In this document: positions 1 to 7,647 of the stretch, piece after piece
Numbering within the stretch: the first letter of the stretch is position 1
Layout: every line of letters begins with the position of its first letter
From: Devosia sp. SD17-2
Lineage (GTDB): Bacteria > Pseudomonadota > Alphaproteobacteria > Rhizobiales > Devosiaceae
DNA: 64,000 nt
Assembly: GCF_029201565.1 (NCBI RefSeq)
Contig: NZ_CP104002.1
Coordinates: forward strand, 1,195,001-1,259,000
Direction: 5' to 3'
The notes under the pieces: model-generated
The model's database searches: none
What the model saw: only the letters and a program-made list of their open reading frames with translations
Told to the model about the DNA's origin: nothing
Made by a program: the position numbers and the translations under genes

Positions 1-570
1 CAGGGGGATGTCGGATACGTCGACATTGCGACCGCCAATGGGCGTCCGTTCGTCCATCAGTTCGGCGTGGGGATCCACGCCCGGCTGGTCCGCATTCGCG
101 AGGGCATGAGCTACAGCAGTCGCTTTGGAAAAATGTTCGCCAGCCTGAGGGCCATTGGGGCCGCGGCTCTCAATCCTCCCCGGTTCGAGGTTGAACTGAA
201 AAGCGGCAGCCGGACAATGACCCGCACGGTCAGTGGCGTTGCGGTGTCCAATAATCCGCTCGACAATGGGGCGATCCCGGTGGCGGAGCGGCTGGATAGC
301 GGATTGCTCGGCGTGTATCTGGCCGGGCCTGTCGGCACGACGGAACTGCTTACTCTGGCACTCGATGTTCTGCGCGGGCGCTGGCGGGACAATCCGCAGG
401 TCAGTGAAGTGGAAGTGAGCCGCATCGTGCTCCGCTTCCCCCAAAAAAAGCGCAATGCCTACGCTGTTATCGATGGCGAATTGGTCAAGCTGGACCGGCG
501 CGTCGAGCTGGTCCTGCATCGCCGGGCGCTGCCGGTTCTGCTGCCCAAAAAGAATGAGGGCCAGGCGTAA
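1..570 (+). CDS. Diacylglycerol kinase family lipid kinase, C-terminal part (5' truncated by window edge)
   Basis: The reading frame is open from the first base, so the N-terminal catalytic region lies outside the window. About 189 codons are visible. The segment GVGIHARLVRIR, followed by a beta-rich C-terminal domain (PVAERLDSGLLGVYL, then VSRIVLRFP and YAVIDGEL), matches the C-terminal beta-sandwich domain of DagK/YegS-family lipid kinases, which phosphorylate diacylglycerol or related lipids at the membrane. An internal GTG at 67 is only an apparent start, because homologous sequence continues upstream of it. The usual GGDGT nucleotide-binding motif of the family cannot be checked here. 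A stem-loop overlaps the stop codon. The family call is fairly firm; the lipid substrate is not known. Confidence 0.75.
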   Translation, partial: QGDVGYVDIATANGRPFVHQFGVGIHARLVRIREGMSYSSRFGKMFASLRAIGAAALNPPRFEVELKSGSRTMTRTVSGVAVSNNPLDNGAIPVAERLDSGLLGVYLAGPVGTTELLTLALDVLRGRWRDNPQVSEVEVSRIVLRFPQKKRNAYAVIDGELVKLDRRVELVLHRRALPVLLPKKNEGQA

Positions 571-581
571 GCCTGACCCTC
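556..581 (+). terminator. Stem-loop overlapping the lipid-kinase stop codon
   Basis: GAGGG-C-CAGGC and GCCTG-A-CCCTC form an inverted repeat with one mismatch around a GTAA loop that contains the stop codon. There is no long T-run, so termination is possible but weak. It separates the + strand gene from the converging minus-strand genes. Confidence 0.4.
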
Positions 582-588
582 TGGACTG

Positions 589-1008
589 TTAGTCTCTATC
601 GCGCATCAGCAAAAACGCGACGATGGCGGCCGGAATGCCGAAGCGCAGCATCATCGGTGATTTCGCCAAAGCCGGAAGCGCCGTCAGCGCCGCCGTGGTG
701 ACAAATGCGCTCGTATCGTTCGAGTGCTTCCGCTCCACGGCTTCTCGCTTTCGGCGACCCTCGCCGATCTGGCTGCCGAGATAAACCGCCAGCGCCAGAA
801 GGATGAATACACCCCCCATGATCAGGCTGGCGACCAGCGGGCTGGTGGCGGCGGCTAGCGCGATATAGCCCGCTCCAACCAGAAACCCTATGCCTACAAG
901 GCCAAATGCAGCCATCAGGCCATAGGTGACTGCCGTGGATTTGGCCCGGCTGGCCACGCGCTCCGCTTCAAAACCAACCAGCGCCGCCAGGGGCGCGAGC
1001 AAGTTCAT
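589..1008 (-). CDS. Small membrane protein, phage-holin superfamily III-like
   Basis: A 139-residue protein with hydrophobic segments at about residues 27-53, 57-79 and 120-135 and a charged, Lys/Arg/Glu-rich linker at about 82-95. Small proteins of this shape next to a DUF883 gene are commonly assigned to the 'phage holin family' (Actinobacteriophage holin superfamily III), but here they are chromosomal stress or envelope proteins and not evidence of a prophage. The gene lies 2 bases downstream of the DUF883 gene and is almost certainly cotranscribed with it. The function is unknown; the family assignment rests on topology and context only. Confidence 0.6.
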   Translation of the reverse strand: MNLLAPLAALVGFEAERVASRAKSTAVTYGLMAAFGLVGIGFLVGAGYIALAAATSPLVASLIMGGVFILLALAVYLGSQIGEGRRKREAVERKHSNDTSAFVTTAALTALPALAKSPMMLRFGIPAAIVAFLLMRDRD

Positions 1009-1010
1009 CC

Positions 1011-1376
1011 TCAGTGCCGGGTCAGAAGGGCCAGAACGAAGCCGATGCCGGCGGCGGCTGCCACTGCGGTCAGGGGCTTTTCCCGGATCGTGTCCTTGAG
1101 CTGCTCTTCATACTCGACGGCCTGATCCTGGGCGTCCTCGATCAGATGCTTGCCACGGCGCTTCAGCTGGCGGAATTCAGCCTGGGCGATGTCCTTGACT
1201 TCACCAGCTTTTTCCTCTGTCAGCTTGCGCAGCGTCTCGGTGATCGCCTTGAGGTCATCCTGCAACTGAGAGACCTGAGCCTCCAGTTCCCGCTCGCGGT
1301 CGGTATCGAGGATTGCATCGGCTGCGCTAGCAGCAGCCTTGCGCGCGGAAGAGGTCATTTCGGGCGTATTTGCCAT
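1011..1376 (-). CDS. DUF883 (ElaB/YqjD-like) C-terminally anchored protein
   Basis: A 121-residue protein with an Ala/Ser-rich N-terminus, a long charged helical region with coiled-coil character at about residues 25-90, and one C-terminal hydrophobic segment (about 100-118) preceded by the family-typical REKPLTAVAAAAGIG. This is the architecture of the DUF883/ElaB-YqjD-YgaM family. E. coli members are inner-membrane proteins that bind ribosomes in stationary phase; that role here is only inferred. The ATG is preceded by AGGAGTTAGATTTCC on the minus strand. It forms a two-gene unit with the holin-like gene downstream. Confidence 0.8.
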   Translation of the reverse strand: MANTPEMTSSARKAAASAADAILDTDRERELEAQVSQLQDDLKAITETLRKLTEEKAGEVKDIAQAEFRQLKRRGKHLIEDAQDQAVEYEEQLKDTIREKPLTAVAAAAGIGFVLALLTRH

Positions 1377-1463
1377 GGAAATCTAACTCCTGTTGCGAAA
1401 TTCAACAACGCACTAACCTAGGTCAAGGTTCCGCGTGTTCCATTTTGGGATTTCGAAAGAATA

Positions 1464-1526
1464 GCCCCGATGCGCGTGAGCACATCGGGGCATGGCGAGC
1501 CGAAAGGGGGGCGACCGTCGGCTCGC
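1464..1526. repeat. Two adjacent inverted repeats in a 195-bp spacer
   Basis: The first repeat has arms GCCCCGATG (1464-1472) and CATCGGGGC (1483-1491). The second has arms GCGAGCCGA (1495-1503) and TCGGCTCGC (1518-1526). They lie downstream of the DUF3309 gene and upstream of the DUF883 gene, both on the minus strand. The second repeat is met first by transcripts from the DUF3309 gene. Neither has a good T-tract, so they could be a terminator, a processed leader of the DUF883 message or a small structured RNA. Confidence 0.45.
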
Positions 1527-1571
1527 AAGGACACGTCGTGCAGTTTGCCTAGTGTCCAGTTCGGATGATTT

Positions 1572-1730
1572 TTATATCCGTCCCATCAGGACGAGAATGA
1601 GGATCACGACCAGGATCACGCCCAGAATGCCGGACGGAAAGTAGCCGAAGCCGCGCGAATAGCCCCAATTGGGCAGTGCGCCGATCAGCAGCAGCACGAG
1701 AATGATGATCAGTATTGTGCCAAGTGTCAT
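1572..1730 (-). CDS. DUF3309 family small hydrophobic protein
   Basis: A 52-residue protein, shorter than most gene callers accept. It begins MTLGTILIIILVLLLIGALP, then has the diagnostic central segment NWGYSRGFGYFPSG and a second hydrophobic stretch ending in LMGRI. The two hydrophobic segments flanking an aromatic Gly-rich turn are the hallmark of DUF3309, widespread in alphaproteobacteria. The function is unknown; membrane location is inferred from hydrophobicity. An AGGGTTTGAC stretch just upstream of the ATG can serve as a weak ribosome site. It belongs to a run of small minus-strand envelope genes. Confidence 0.8.
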   Translation of the reverse strand: MTLGTILIIILVLLLIGALPNWGYSRGFGYFPSGILGVILVVILILVLMGRI

Positions 1731-1780
1731 GTCAAACCCTCCAGGAATTCTTGATAATTCAACGCCCTAGCTGCGACCCG

Positions 1781-1948
1781 TCAGAGCAAGGCGAGAAGTA
1801 AGGCAGTGGCAGCAGTCAGAATGACAAAGGCAGGGATGAGCGTCTTGGCGATATCGCCGAAACGGCCTGAGCTGTCATAAACATCGTTCGACCAGACCAT
1901 GGTGGAGCGGCCTGCGTCCTCGATGGATTTGATTTCAGCTTGGGTCAT
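1781..1948 (-). CDS. Small membrane protein of unknown function (55 aa)
   Basis: I chose the internal ATG at 1948 because a GGAGG lies seven bases upstream; a longer open frame extends to 2071 but has no better start. The protein has a hydrophilic N-terminal half (MTQAEIKSIEDAGRS, WSNDVYDSSGRF) and a C-terminal membrane segment at about residues 35-55. I do not recognise the family. Its position among a holin-like, a DUF883 and a DUF3309 gene suggests another general-stress or envelope micro-protein, which is an inference from neighbourhood only. Confidence 0.6.
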   Translation of the reverse strand: MTQAEIKSIEDAGRSTMVWSNDVYDSSGRFGDIAKTLIPAFVILTAATALLLALL

Positions 1949-2091
1949 CTTTGCCTCCATCCCCTTTGCGGGGTTCCGAACCGCATCCGTTGCCGGTTGC
2001 ATGGCAGAAAAAACGGAGATTTCGGCAATTGGTTCCCGCCGCCTGTAAACTTGGCAGAGGTCAGCGGGCATTTTGACCGGGGAGGCGAATA

Positions 2092-3678
2092 TTAGTTCAT
2101 TGCGTCAATGGCTTGGCGATGCCGCAGCATTTCGAGGAAGATGCTGAAGTCGCGGTCGAACTGCGGCGCTGCCTCGGGCTTTGCCGGTCTGGCCGTGCCG
2201 CCTTGCTGCATGGCCACGCAGGCCTGGTCGAGCGCAGGGTAGAGTCCGGCAGCGCAGGCTGCGACCATGGCCATGCCCAGAAGGGTGGCATCCGGAGTGG
2301 CCGGTTCGACCACGGTGCACCCCGTGGCGTCGGCATAAAGCTCCATCAGAAGCGGATTTTTCGTGTGCCCACCGGTGACATGGAGCGTGTCGATGGCGTA
2401 GCCGGAGGCGTTGAGCGTTTCGACGATATGTCGGATGCCCAGCGCGATGGCGACGCAGGTGCGCCAATAAAGCCGACAGAGGCTGTCAAAGTCGCTGTCC
2501 AGCGTCATGCCGGAAATGACGCCCAAGGCATTTGGGTCGGCGAGGGGGGAGCGGTTCCCGTGGAAATCGGGAAGGACGTGGAGGCGCCGGGCGAGGGCGA
2601 GGCCTTCGGTCTCACGCAGTTCCATGATGCGGGCGCAGATGGCTTTGTGCAGTTCTGCGGTGGGCTCGCCACCGGCGCCGTGCCATTTGACGATGTGGTC
2701 GAGGAGGGCGCCCGAGGCGGATTGCCCTCCCTCTAGCTGCCAGAAACCCTCGAGAATGGTGCCCCAGTGCGGGCCCCAGATGCCGCTAATAGGCTGATTG
2801 TGCTGGGACATTGCCATGACACAGCTGGACGTACCGGCAATGAGCGCGCAGTGGCGATCCATCTGCTCTGGGGTGGTGGAGAGCGGGCCGAGAACGGCGA
2901 GAGCGCCGGCATAGGCGTCGACGACACCGGCCCCGACGCGGCAATTGGTGGTGAGGCCAAGCTCGGCTGCTGCCTCGGGGGTGAGCGGGCCGAGATCGGC
3001 GCCGACGGGGGAGGCACGGTCGGGCAGGGCTGCCTTTTCGACCATGTCCTCAAGGCCGACCTGGTCCAGAAAGTCCTGTTTCCATCCGGTTTCGTCGTGA
3101 GCAACATAGGTCCATTTGGTCGCCAGCGTGCATTGCGAGCGGGCCAGAGACCCGGTTGCCTTCCAGGACAGATAGTCGGCAAGATCGAGAATGACCCCGG
3201 CGCGGGCCCAGCTCTGGGGCAAATTGCGCTTGAGCCACATGAGCTTAGGGACTTCCATCTCGGGCGACATGACGCCCCCGATATAGTAGAGGACCTGATG
3301 GCCGGTCCGGGTGCATTCGGCTGCCTCAGCGATGGCGCGATGGTCGAGCCAGACGATGGTGTCCCAGCGGTCGTCGCCGTCTTTGGAAACGGAGAGCTGC
3401 TGGCCCTCTGTGTCGCGGACGACGAGGGAGCAGGTGGCATCAAAGCCAATTCCGACGATGTGGGAAGGACTTACGCCCGCATTGGCGATGGCCTGGCGAA
3501 GCGCCGCGCAGGTGGCGCGCCAGATGTCTTCGCTATCGTGCTCAGCCATGCTGGCCCCGGTTCGGCGCAGGGCGATGGGGTGTTCGGCGCGGCCAAGCAT
3601 TTGGCCGGACTTGGTAAAAATCCCGGCACGGGCGCTGCCGGTGCCCACATCCACTCCCGCCAACAGGCTTTCCGACAC
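2092..3678 (-). CDS. FGGY-family pentulose kinase, probable D-ribulokinase
   Basis: A 528-residue sugar kinase of the FGGY family. The N-terminal ATPase-fold motif GVDVGTGSARAG (about residues 8-19, Asp10) and the C-terminal GGHTKNPLLMELYADATG region are intact. The length and the GFDATCSLVV and WLDHRAIAEA segments resemble the ribulokinase-like (YpCarbK/D-ribulokinase) clade rather than xylulokinases (about 480 residues) or glycerol kinases. It would phosphorylate a ketopentose made by a polyol dehydrogenase. It is the last gene of the polyol operon, behind the mannitol dehydrogenase. The start is GTG, and the only plausible Shine-Dalgarno (GGGG) lies inside a 9-bp stem. Family certain, exact substrate inferred. 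Confidence 0.8.
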   Translation of the reverse strand: MSESLLAGVDVGTGSARAGIFTKSGQMLGRAEHPIALRRTGASMAEHDSEDIWRATCAALRQAIANAGVSPSHIVGIGFDATCSLVVRDTEGQQLSVSKDGDDRWDTIVWLDHRAIAEAAECTRTGHQVLYYIGGVMSPEMEVPKLMWLKRNLPQSWARAGVILDLADYLSWKATGSLARSQCTLATKWTYVAHDETGWKQDFLDQVGLEDMVEKAALPDRASPVGADLGPLTPEAAAELGLTTNCRVGAGVVDAYAGALAVLGPLSTTPEQMDRHCALIAGTSSCVMAMSQHNQPISGIWGPHWGTILEGFWQLEGGQSASGALLDHIVKWHGAGGEPTAELHKAICARIMELRETEGLALARRLHVLPDFHGNRSPLADPNALGVISGMTLDSDFDSLCRLYWRTCVAIALGIRHIVETLNASGYAIDTLHVTGGHTKNPLLMELYADATGCTVVEPATPDATLLGMAMVAACAAGLYPALDQACVAMQQGGTARPAKPEAAPQFDRDFSIFLEMLRHRQAIDAMN

Positions 3679-3682
3679 TTTT

Positions 3683-3711
3683 GTCCGCCCCTCTTTTGGT
3701 TCGGGGCGGAC
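3683..3711 (-). promoter_or_regulatory. Stem-loop sequestering the kinase ribosome-binding site
   Basis: On the minus strand GTCCGCCCC pairs perfectly with GGGGCGGAC across an 11-base loop. The second arm holds the only G-rich ribosome site, about nine bases upstream of the kinase GTG start. A second inverted repeat (TAGCTCA 3714-3720 with TGAGCTA 3732-3738) straddles the stop codon of the upstream dehydrogenase. Translational control or weak polarity between the two genes is plausible. Confidence 0.5.
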
Positions 3712-3735
3712 ATTAGCTCAAGCCTTTCGGGTGAG

Positions 3736-5211
3736 CTAGAGCTGGTCGGCCAGGTAGCGCTTCAGCGTGGCTTCGGTGCCGATGGACCAGAGGGTTTCAA
3801 GCGCATGACTGAAGGCCGAGGAGAAGGGGGAGAGTGTAGCAACTTCCCCATAAATATCAGTCATTTGAAGCCAGATATCCGGCTTGTCCTTCGCCAGTTT
3901 TGCCTGTGCAGTCAGCCGATCCCAGCTTGGATCGTTGGGTTCGATGACCGCGCCGCTCTCGGTGGTACCATAGCAGTAGCGGCACCAGAGGGCGGAGACG
4001 AGCGCGAGGCCAGTGACCGAGGTGCCCATTTTCACACGATCCAGCGCCGAGGGGATAATGAATTTGGGCTGGCGGTTGGAGCCGTCGAGCGCGAGGCGCC
4101 GAATGGTGTCGCCGATCTTGGGATTGGCAAAGCGGCGTTCGCACAAGGCCCTGTAATCATGAAGGTTTGTGTTGGGGACCGGGGGCACGACGGGGATGAT
4201 TTCCTCATCCTCGACCTTGCGCAGGAAGGCGGCGATGAGCGGATGCTCCATGGCCTCGTGAACGAAGTGGATATCCATGAGCCCGGCAGGATAGGCGATG
4301 GTGGCGTGGCCGCCGTTGAGAATGCGGATCTTCATGTGTTCGTAGGGGCTTACGTCGTCCACGAACTGCACGCCCACATTTTCCAGCGCCGGGCGGCCGG
4401 CGGGGAAATGGTCTTCCAGCACCCATTGCCGGAAGCTCTCGCAGAACACCGGCCAGTTGTCGTCTATGCCGAAGTTTTCGCTGAGCAATTTGCGCTCGCG
4501 CTCGGAGGTCGCCGGGGTGATGCGATCGACCATGCCATTGGGGAAGGCGACATTCTCACGGACCCAATCACCAAGGCCCATTTGGGCCTTATCGGCTAAC
4601 AGACTGCTAGCATTTCGCGTGACATCGCCGTTGCCCGGGATATTGTCGCAACTCATGACGGTGAACGGAATGATGCCCTGCTCGCGACGGCGGAGAAGGC
4701 CGGCAAGGATAAGGCCGAACACCGTGCGCGGCGCATCGAGATGAGCGGCATCCCAGACGAGGTCCGGGTGGGAGATGTCGACCTGCTGGGTGGCCGGGTC
4801 GATGTAATAGCCGCCCTCCGTGATGGTCAGCGACACGATGCGGGTGGCCGGATCGGCGAGGCGGGCAATGATGGCCTGGGTGTCGCCAGGGCGCAGATAG
4901 TCGATCATGGCGCCGGTAACGCGCGCTGAACTGGCATCGGCCTCCTGCTCGACGACGGTGGTCAGCCAATCCTGCGCCTCGAGTTTTTCGCGCATCGCCG
5001 CATCGGCATCGCGGACGCCGGCGCCGATAATGGCCCAGTCATGATCTTCGCCCAGGGCGAAGAGATCATCGAGATAGACCGCCTGATGGGCACGATGGAA
5101 ATTGCCGACGCCGAAATGGACGATGCCGGGCGTGAGGTCTTTCCGGTCGTAGGCTGGAGTGGCGGCCGTGGTGATGGCGGGCAGCGAGGCTGCGGAGAGT
5201 TTTGTGGTCAT
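3736..5211 (-). CDS. mtlK: Mannitol dehydrogenase family polyol dehydrogenase
   Basis: A 491-residue NAD-dependent long-chain polyol dehydrogenase that oxidises D-mannitol to D-fructose, or D-arabinitol/D-sorbitol to the ketose. The N-terminal Rossmann signature GVGNFHRAHQ (residues 34-43) is present, and the catalytic triad of the family is visible as Lys294, Asn299 and His302 in KIRILNGGHATIAY. The length is normal. It sits between the importer ATPase gene and the FGGY kinase gene, the arrangement of smo/mtlK polyol operons such as that of Rhodobacter sphaeroides. No strong Shine-Dalgarno is visible before the ATG. Family call is firm; the preferred polyol is inferred from the operon. Confidence 0.88.
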   Translation of the reverse strand: MTTKLSAASLPAITTAATPAYDRKDLTPGIVHFGVGNFHRAHQAVYLDDLFALGEDHDWAIIGAGVRDADAAMREKLEAQDWLTTVVEQEADASSARVTGAMIDYLRPGDTQAIIARLADPATRIVSLTITEGGYYIDPATQQVDISHPDLVWDAAHLDAPRTVFGLILAGLLRRREQGIIPFTVMSCDNIPGNGDVTRNASSLLADKAQMGLGDWVRENVAFPNGMVDRITPATSERERKLLSENFGIDDNWPVFCESFRQWVLEDHFPAGRPALENVGVQFVDDVSPYEHMKIRILNGGHATIAYPAGLMDIHFVHEAMEHPLIAAFLRKVEDEEIIPVVPPVPNTNLHDYRALCERRFANPKIGDTIRRLALDGSNRQPKFIIPSALDRVKMGTSVTGLALVSALWCRYCYGTTESGAVIEPNDPSWDRLTAQAKLAKDKPDIWLQMTDIYGEVATLSPFSSAFSHALETLWSIGTEATLKRYLADQL

Positions 5212-5263
5212 GGCAGGACGGGCCCGGCTTTAGGCAGGCAGTTGAAATGAATGAGGGAGGTAG

Positions 5264-5314
5264 TACCCCCACCTAACCTCCCCCTGATAGGGGGAGGGAC
5301 GCATCGAGTGCGTG
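5264..5314. repeat. REP-like palindrome, single unit
   Basis: TACCCCCACCTAACCTCCCCCTG, then ATAG, then GGGGAGGG forms a hairpin, followed by a second small one (ACGCA-TCGAG-TGCGT). It fills the spacer between the importer ATPase gene and the dehydrogenase gene. The same unit recurs at eight other places in the window. Confidence 0.7.
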
Positions 5315-5347
5315 GCGACGGTTGGTGCCTTTTTTCCCTAGACACGA

Positions 5348-6352
5348 TCAGGCCGCCTTGCCGGCCGCATCGAATTTATAGATGCGGTTGGGGTCGGGGG
5401 TGAGAGCGATCTTGTCGCCGTGGGCAAAGGTCTGGTCGCCATCGGCTCGCACGGTCATGAGCCCGAGGCCATCGACATTGACGTGAAGGAAGGTGTCGGA
5501 GCCGAGCTGTTCGGCTACGGCGACAGTGCCGCTCCAGAGGCCGGCGCCAGGGGTGGTGGAAATGGTGAAATGTTCGGGGCGGACGCCGATGGATTGGGCG
5601 TTGTGCTTGGCCGCTTCCGGACCATCGACGAAGTTCATTTTCGGGCTGCCGATGAAACCGGCAACGAAGCGGTTGGCTGGGCGCTTGTAGAGTTCGAGCG
5701 GGGAGCCGAATTGTTCGACATTGCCCGCATTGAGCACGACGATGCGGTCGGCCATGGTCATGGCTTCGACCTGGTCGTGGGTGACGTAGATCATCGTGGT
5801 TTTCAGCTGCTGGTGCAGCTCGGTGATCTCGAGCCGCATGTTGACGCGCAGCGCCGCGTCGAGATTGGAGAGCGGTTCGTCAAAGAGGAACGCCTTGGGC
5901 TCGCGCACAATGGCGCGGCCGATGGCGACGCGCTGGCGCTGGCCGCCGGAGAGGGCGCGCGGGCGGCGATCGAGATAGGAGGCGAGATTGAGGGTTTTCG
6001 CCGCGTAGTCGACCTTGCGGTCAATCTCGGCCTGGGGAAGCTTGGCCATCTTGAGCGGGAAGGCGATGTTGTCGCGCACGCTCATATGCGGATAGAGCGC
6101 GTAGGACTGGAACACCATGGCCAGGCCACGTCGGGCAGGCGGGGCGTCAGTCATGTCCTGCCCATCGAGCAGGATTTTGCCGGAGGTCGTGTCTTCGAGC
6201 CCGGCGATGAGGCGGAGCAGGGTGGATTTGCCGCAGCCTGAGGGCCCGACGAAGACGACGAATTCACCGTCATTGATGGCGAGGGAAATGTCCGGAATGA
6301 CCTGGACATCGCCGAAGGACTTGTTGACGTGTTCGAGGGTTATGGAGCCCAT
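5348..6352 (-). CDS. smoK: Polyol ABC transporter ATP-binding protein (SmoK/UgpC/MalK type)
   Basis: A 334-residue ATPase energising the polyol importer from the cytoplasmic face. Walker [10 protein letters not shown] (about residues 37-45), signature [14 protein letters not shown], Walker [14 protein letters not shown], the switch His in THDQVEAMT and a C-terminal TOBE region (SIGVRPEHF) are all intact, as in MalK/UgpC ATPases of CUT1 importers. It follows the two permease genes after a 290-bp repeat-filled spacer and precedes the mannitol dehydrogenase. The gene symbol follows the smo operon arrangement; sequence alone does not separate SmoK from other CUT1 ATPases. Confidence 0.88.
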   Translation of the reverse strand: MGSITLEHVNKSFGDVQVIPDISLAINDGEFVVFVGPSGCGKSTLLRLIAGLEDTTSGKILLDGQDMTDAPPARRGLAMVFQSYALYPHMSVRDNIAFPLKMAKLPQAEIDRKVDYAAKTLNLASYLDRRPRALSGGQRQRVAIGRAIVREPKAFLFDEPLSNLDAALRVNMRLEITELHQQLKTTMIYVTHDQVEAMTMADRIVVLNAGNVEQFGSPLELYKRPANRFVAGFIGSPKMNFVDGPEAAKHNAQSIGVRPEHFTISTTPGAGLWSGTVAVAEQLGSDTFLHVNVDGLGLMTVRADGDQTFAHGDKIALTPDPNRIYKFDAAGKAA

Positions 6353-6402
6353 TTCTTACAGTCCTCCGGTGAAAGTTTGCGAGTGAAGAGCAGGGTGAAG
6401 TG

Positions 6403-6635
6403 ACCCCCACCTAGCCTCCCCCTGGTAGGGGGAGGGATGGATCGTGGTTGGGGTGGGGTTTGAGGGCCAACGGACCACTTTACCCTCACCCCAGCTTTGC
6501 CAGGTCGCTGCGCTCCCGGCGGCGCTACCCTCTCCCCTGAGGGGCGAGGGGGCGCCAAATTGGCGGTGCGGTGAAGGGCAGGCCCCCTCACCCGGCGCTG
6601 TGCGCCGACCTCTCCCCCAGAGGGAGAGGTGAAGC
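6403..6635. repeat. Block of REP-like palindromes filling the smoG-smoK spacer
   Basis: The 292-bp spacer contains a type-A unit (CCCCCACCTAGCCTCCCCCTG with AGGGGGAGGGA) followed by at least two relatives of a second type, with cores CCTCTCCCCTGAGGGGCGAGGG and CCTCTCCCCCAGAGGGAGAGG. No gene-like frame is supported here. The block lies inside the polyol operon between the smoG-type permease and ATPase genes. Confidence 0.7.
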
Positions 6636-6644
6636 AAGAGAGCA

Positions 6645-7475
6645 TCATTTCACCGCTCCAAAGGTCAGGCCGCGGACGAGTTGTTTTTGACTGAACCAGC
6701 CGAGCAGCAGGATGGGCGCGATGGCGAGGAGCGAGGCCGCGGAGAGTTTGGCGAGGAAGAGGCCCTGTGGCGAGCTGAACGAGGAGATGAAGGCGGTCAG
6801 CGTGCCGGAGCGGCCCGAGGTGAGGGTGATGGTCCAGAAGGCCTCGTTCCAGGCGAGGATGACGTTCAAGAGGAGTGTCGAGGCAATGCCGGGGACGGCC
6901 ATGGGCACGAGGACATGGACGATCTCGTTCCAGAGCTCGGCGCCATCCATGCGGGCGGCTTCGAGGATGTCGACCGGGATTTCCTTGAAATAAGTGTAGA
7001 GCATCCAGATGATGATCGGCAGATTGATCAGCGTCATGATGATGGTCAGGCCGTGCAGCGTGTCGAGCAGCCTGAGGTCGCGAAAAATCAGGTAGATCGG
7101 GATCAACACACCAACGGCGGGCATCATCTTGGTGGAGAGCATCCACATCAGGATGTCCTTGGTGCGCTTGGTCGGGGCGAAGGCCATGGACCAGGCGGCG
7201 GGGATGGCGATGATGAGGCCGATCAGGGTCGAGCCGACCGAGACGATGATCGAATTGGTGGCGTGCTTGATATAGTCCGAGCGCGCCTGGACGGCGGCGA
7301 AATTCTCGAGCGTAAAAGTTTCCGGCAGGAAGGTCGGCGGCGTGGCAATGGCCTCGGCCTCGGTCTTGAAGGCGGTGACGAGGGTCCACAGGATCGGCGA
7401 AAACAGCAGCAGGGCGACGGCCCAGGCGAGGATGGTGAAGCCGATGCGGGTGCTGGTGGGGACGCGGCGGGCCAT
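6645..7475 (-). CDS. smoG: Polyol ABC transporter permease (SmoG/MalG type)
   Basis: A 276-residue inner-membrane protein with six predicted transmembrane segments, starting near residue 12 (IGFTILAWAVALLLF). The cytoplasmic coupling motif EAARMDGAELWNEI (EAA loop), which docks on the ATPase, is present at about two-thirds of the length. The C-terminal QKQLVRGLTFGAVK ending is typical of MalG-like CUT1 permeases. It pairs with the larger upstream permease and the SmoE-like binding protein. Complete, with no odd features; substrate is assigned from operon context (mannitol dehydrogenase and sugar kinase downstream). Confidence 0.87.
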   Translation of the reverse strand: MARRVPTSTRIGFTILAWAVALLLFSPILWTLVTAFKTEAEAIATPPTFLPETFTLENFAAVQARSDYIKHATNSIIVSVGSTLIGLIIAIPAAWSMAFAPTKRTKDILMWMLSTKMMPAVGVLIPIYLIFRDLRLLDTLHGLTIIMTLINLPIIIWMLYTYFKEIPVDILEAARMDGAELWNEIVHVLVPMAVPGIASTLLLNVILAWNEAFWTITLTSGRSGTLTAFISSFSSPQGLFLAKLSAASLLAIAPILLLGWFSQKQLVRGLTFGAVK

Positions 7476-7510
7476 TCAGTGTGCCTCCGTCAAATTGAGC
7501 GTGAGGAAGG

Positions 7511-7636
7511 AACCCCCACCCTTGATCCCTCCCCACAAGGGGGAGGGAGACGACTGCGCCAACGGTGCGCACGATATCAATGTCAGCACCGAGCAAGTTT
7601 CCCTCCCCCTTGTGGGGAGGAAATGAGGGTGGGGGG
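7511..7636. repeat. Paired REP-like palindromes in inverse orientation (smoF-smoG spacer)
   Basis: CCCCCACCCTTGATCCCTCCCCAC followed by AAGGGGGAGGGA, about 55 bases of unrelated sequence, then the near inverse CCCTCCCCCTTGTGGGGAGG followed by AAATGAGGGTGGGGGG. The two halves face each other, a BIME-like head-to-head layout. Confidence 0.7.
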
Positions 7637-7647
7637 CTGTTGCAAGC

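Noticed and set aside
589..1008. Prophage remnant suggested by a holin-like protein
   Set aside because: No other phage gene is nearby, and the neighbour is a DUF883 stress-type gene.
2767..4599. A 610-codon open frame on the plus strand opposite the kinase and dehydrogenase genes
   Set aside because: It lies entirely antisense to two well-supported genes, spans their boundary and has no recognisable domains. It is a product of GC-rich codon bias.
6403..6635. CRISPR array or clustered terminators
   Set aside because: The repeats are palindromic, of unequal length, irregularly spaced, lack unique spacers of constant size, have no T-tracts and recur in other operon spacers. They fit REP-like elements.
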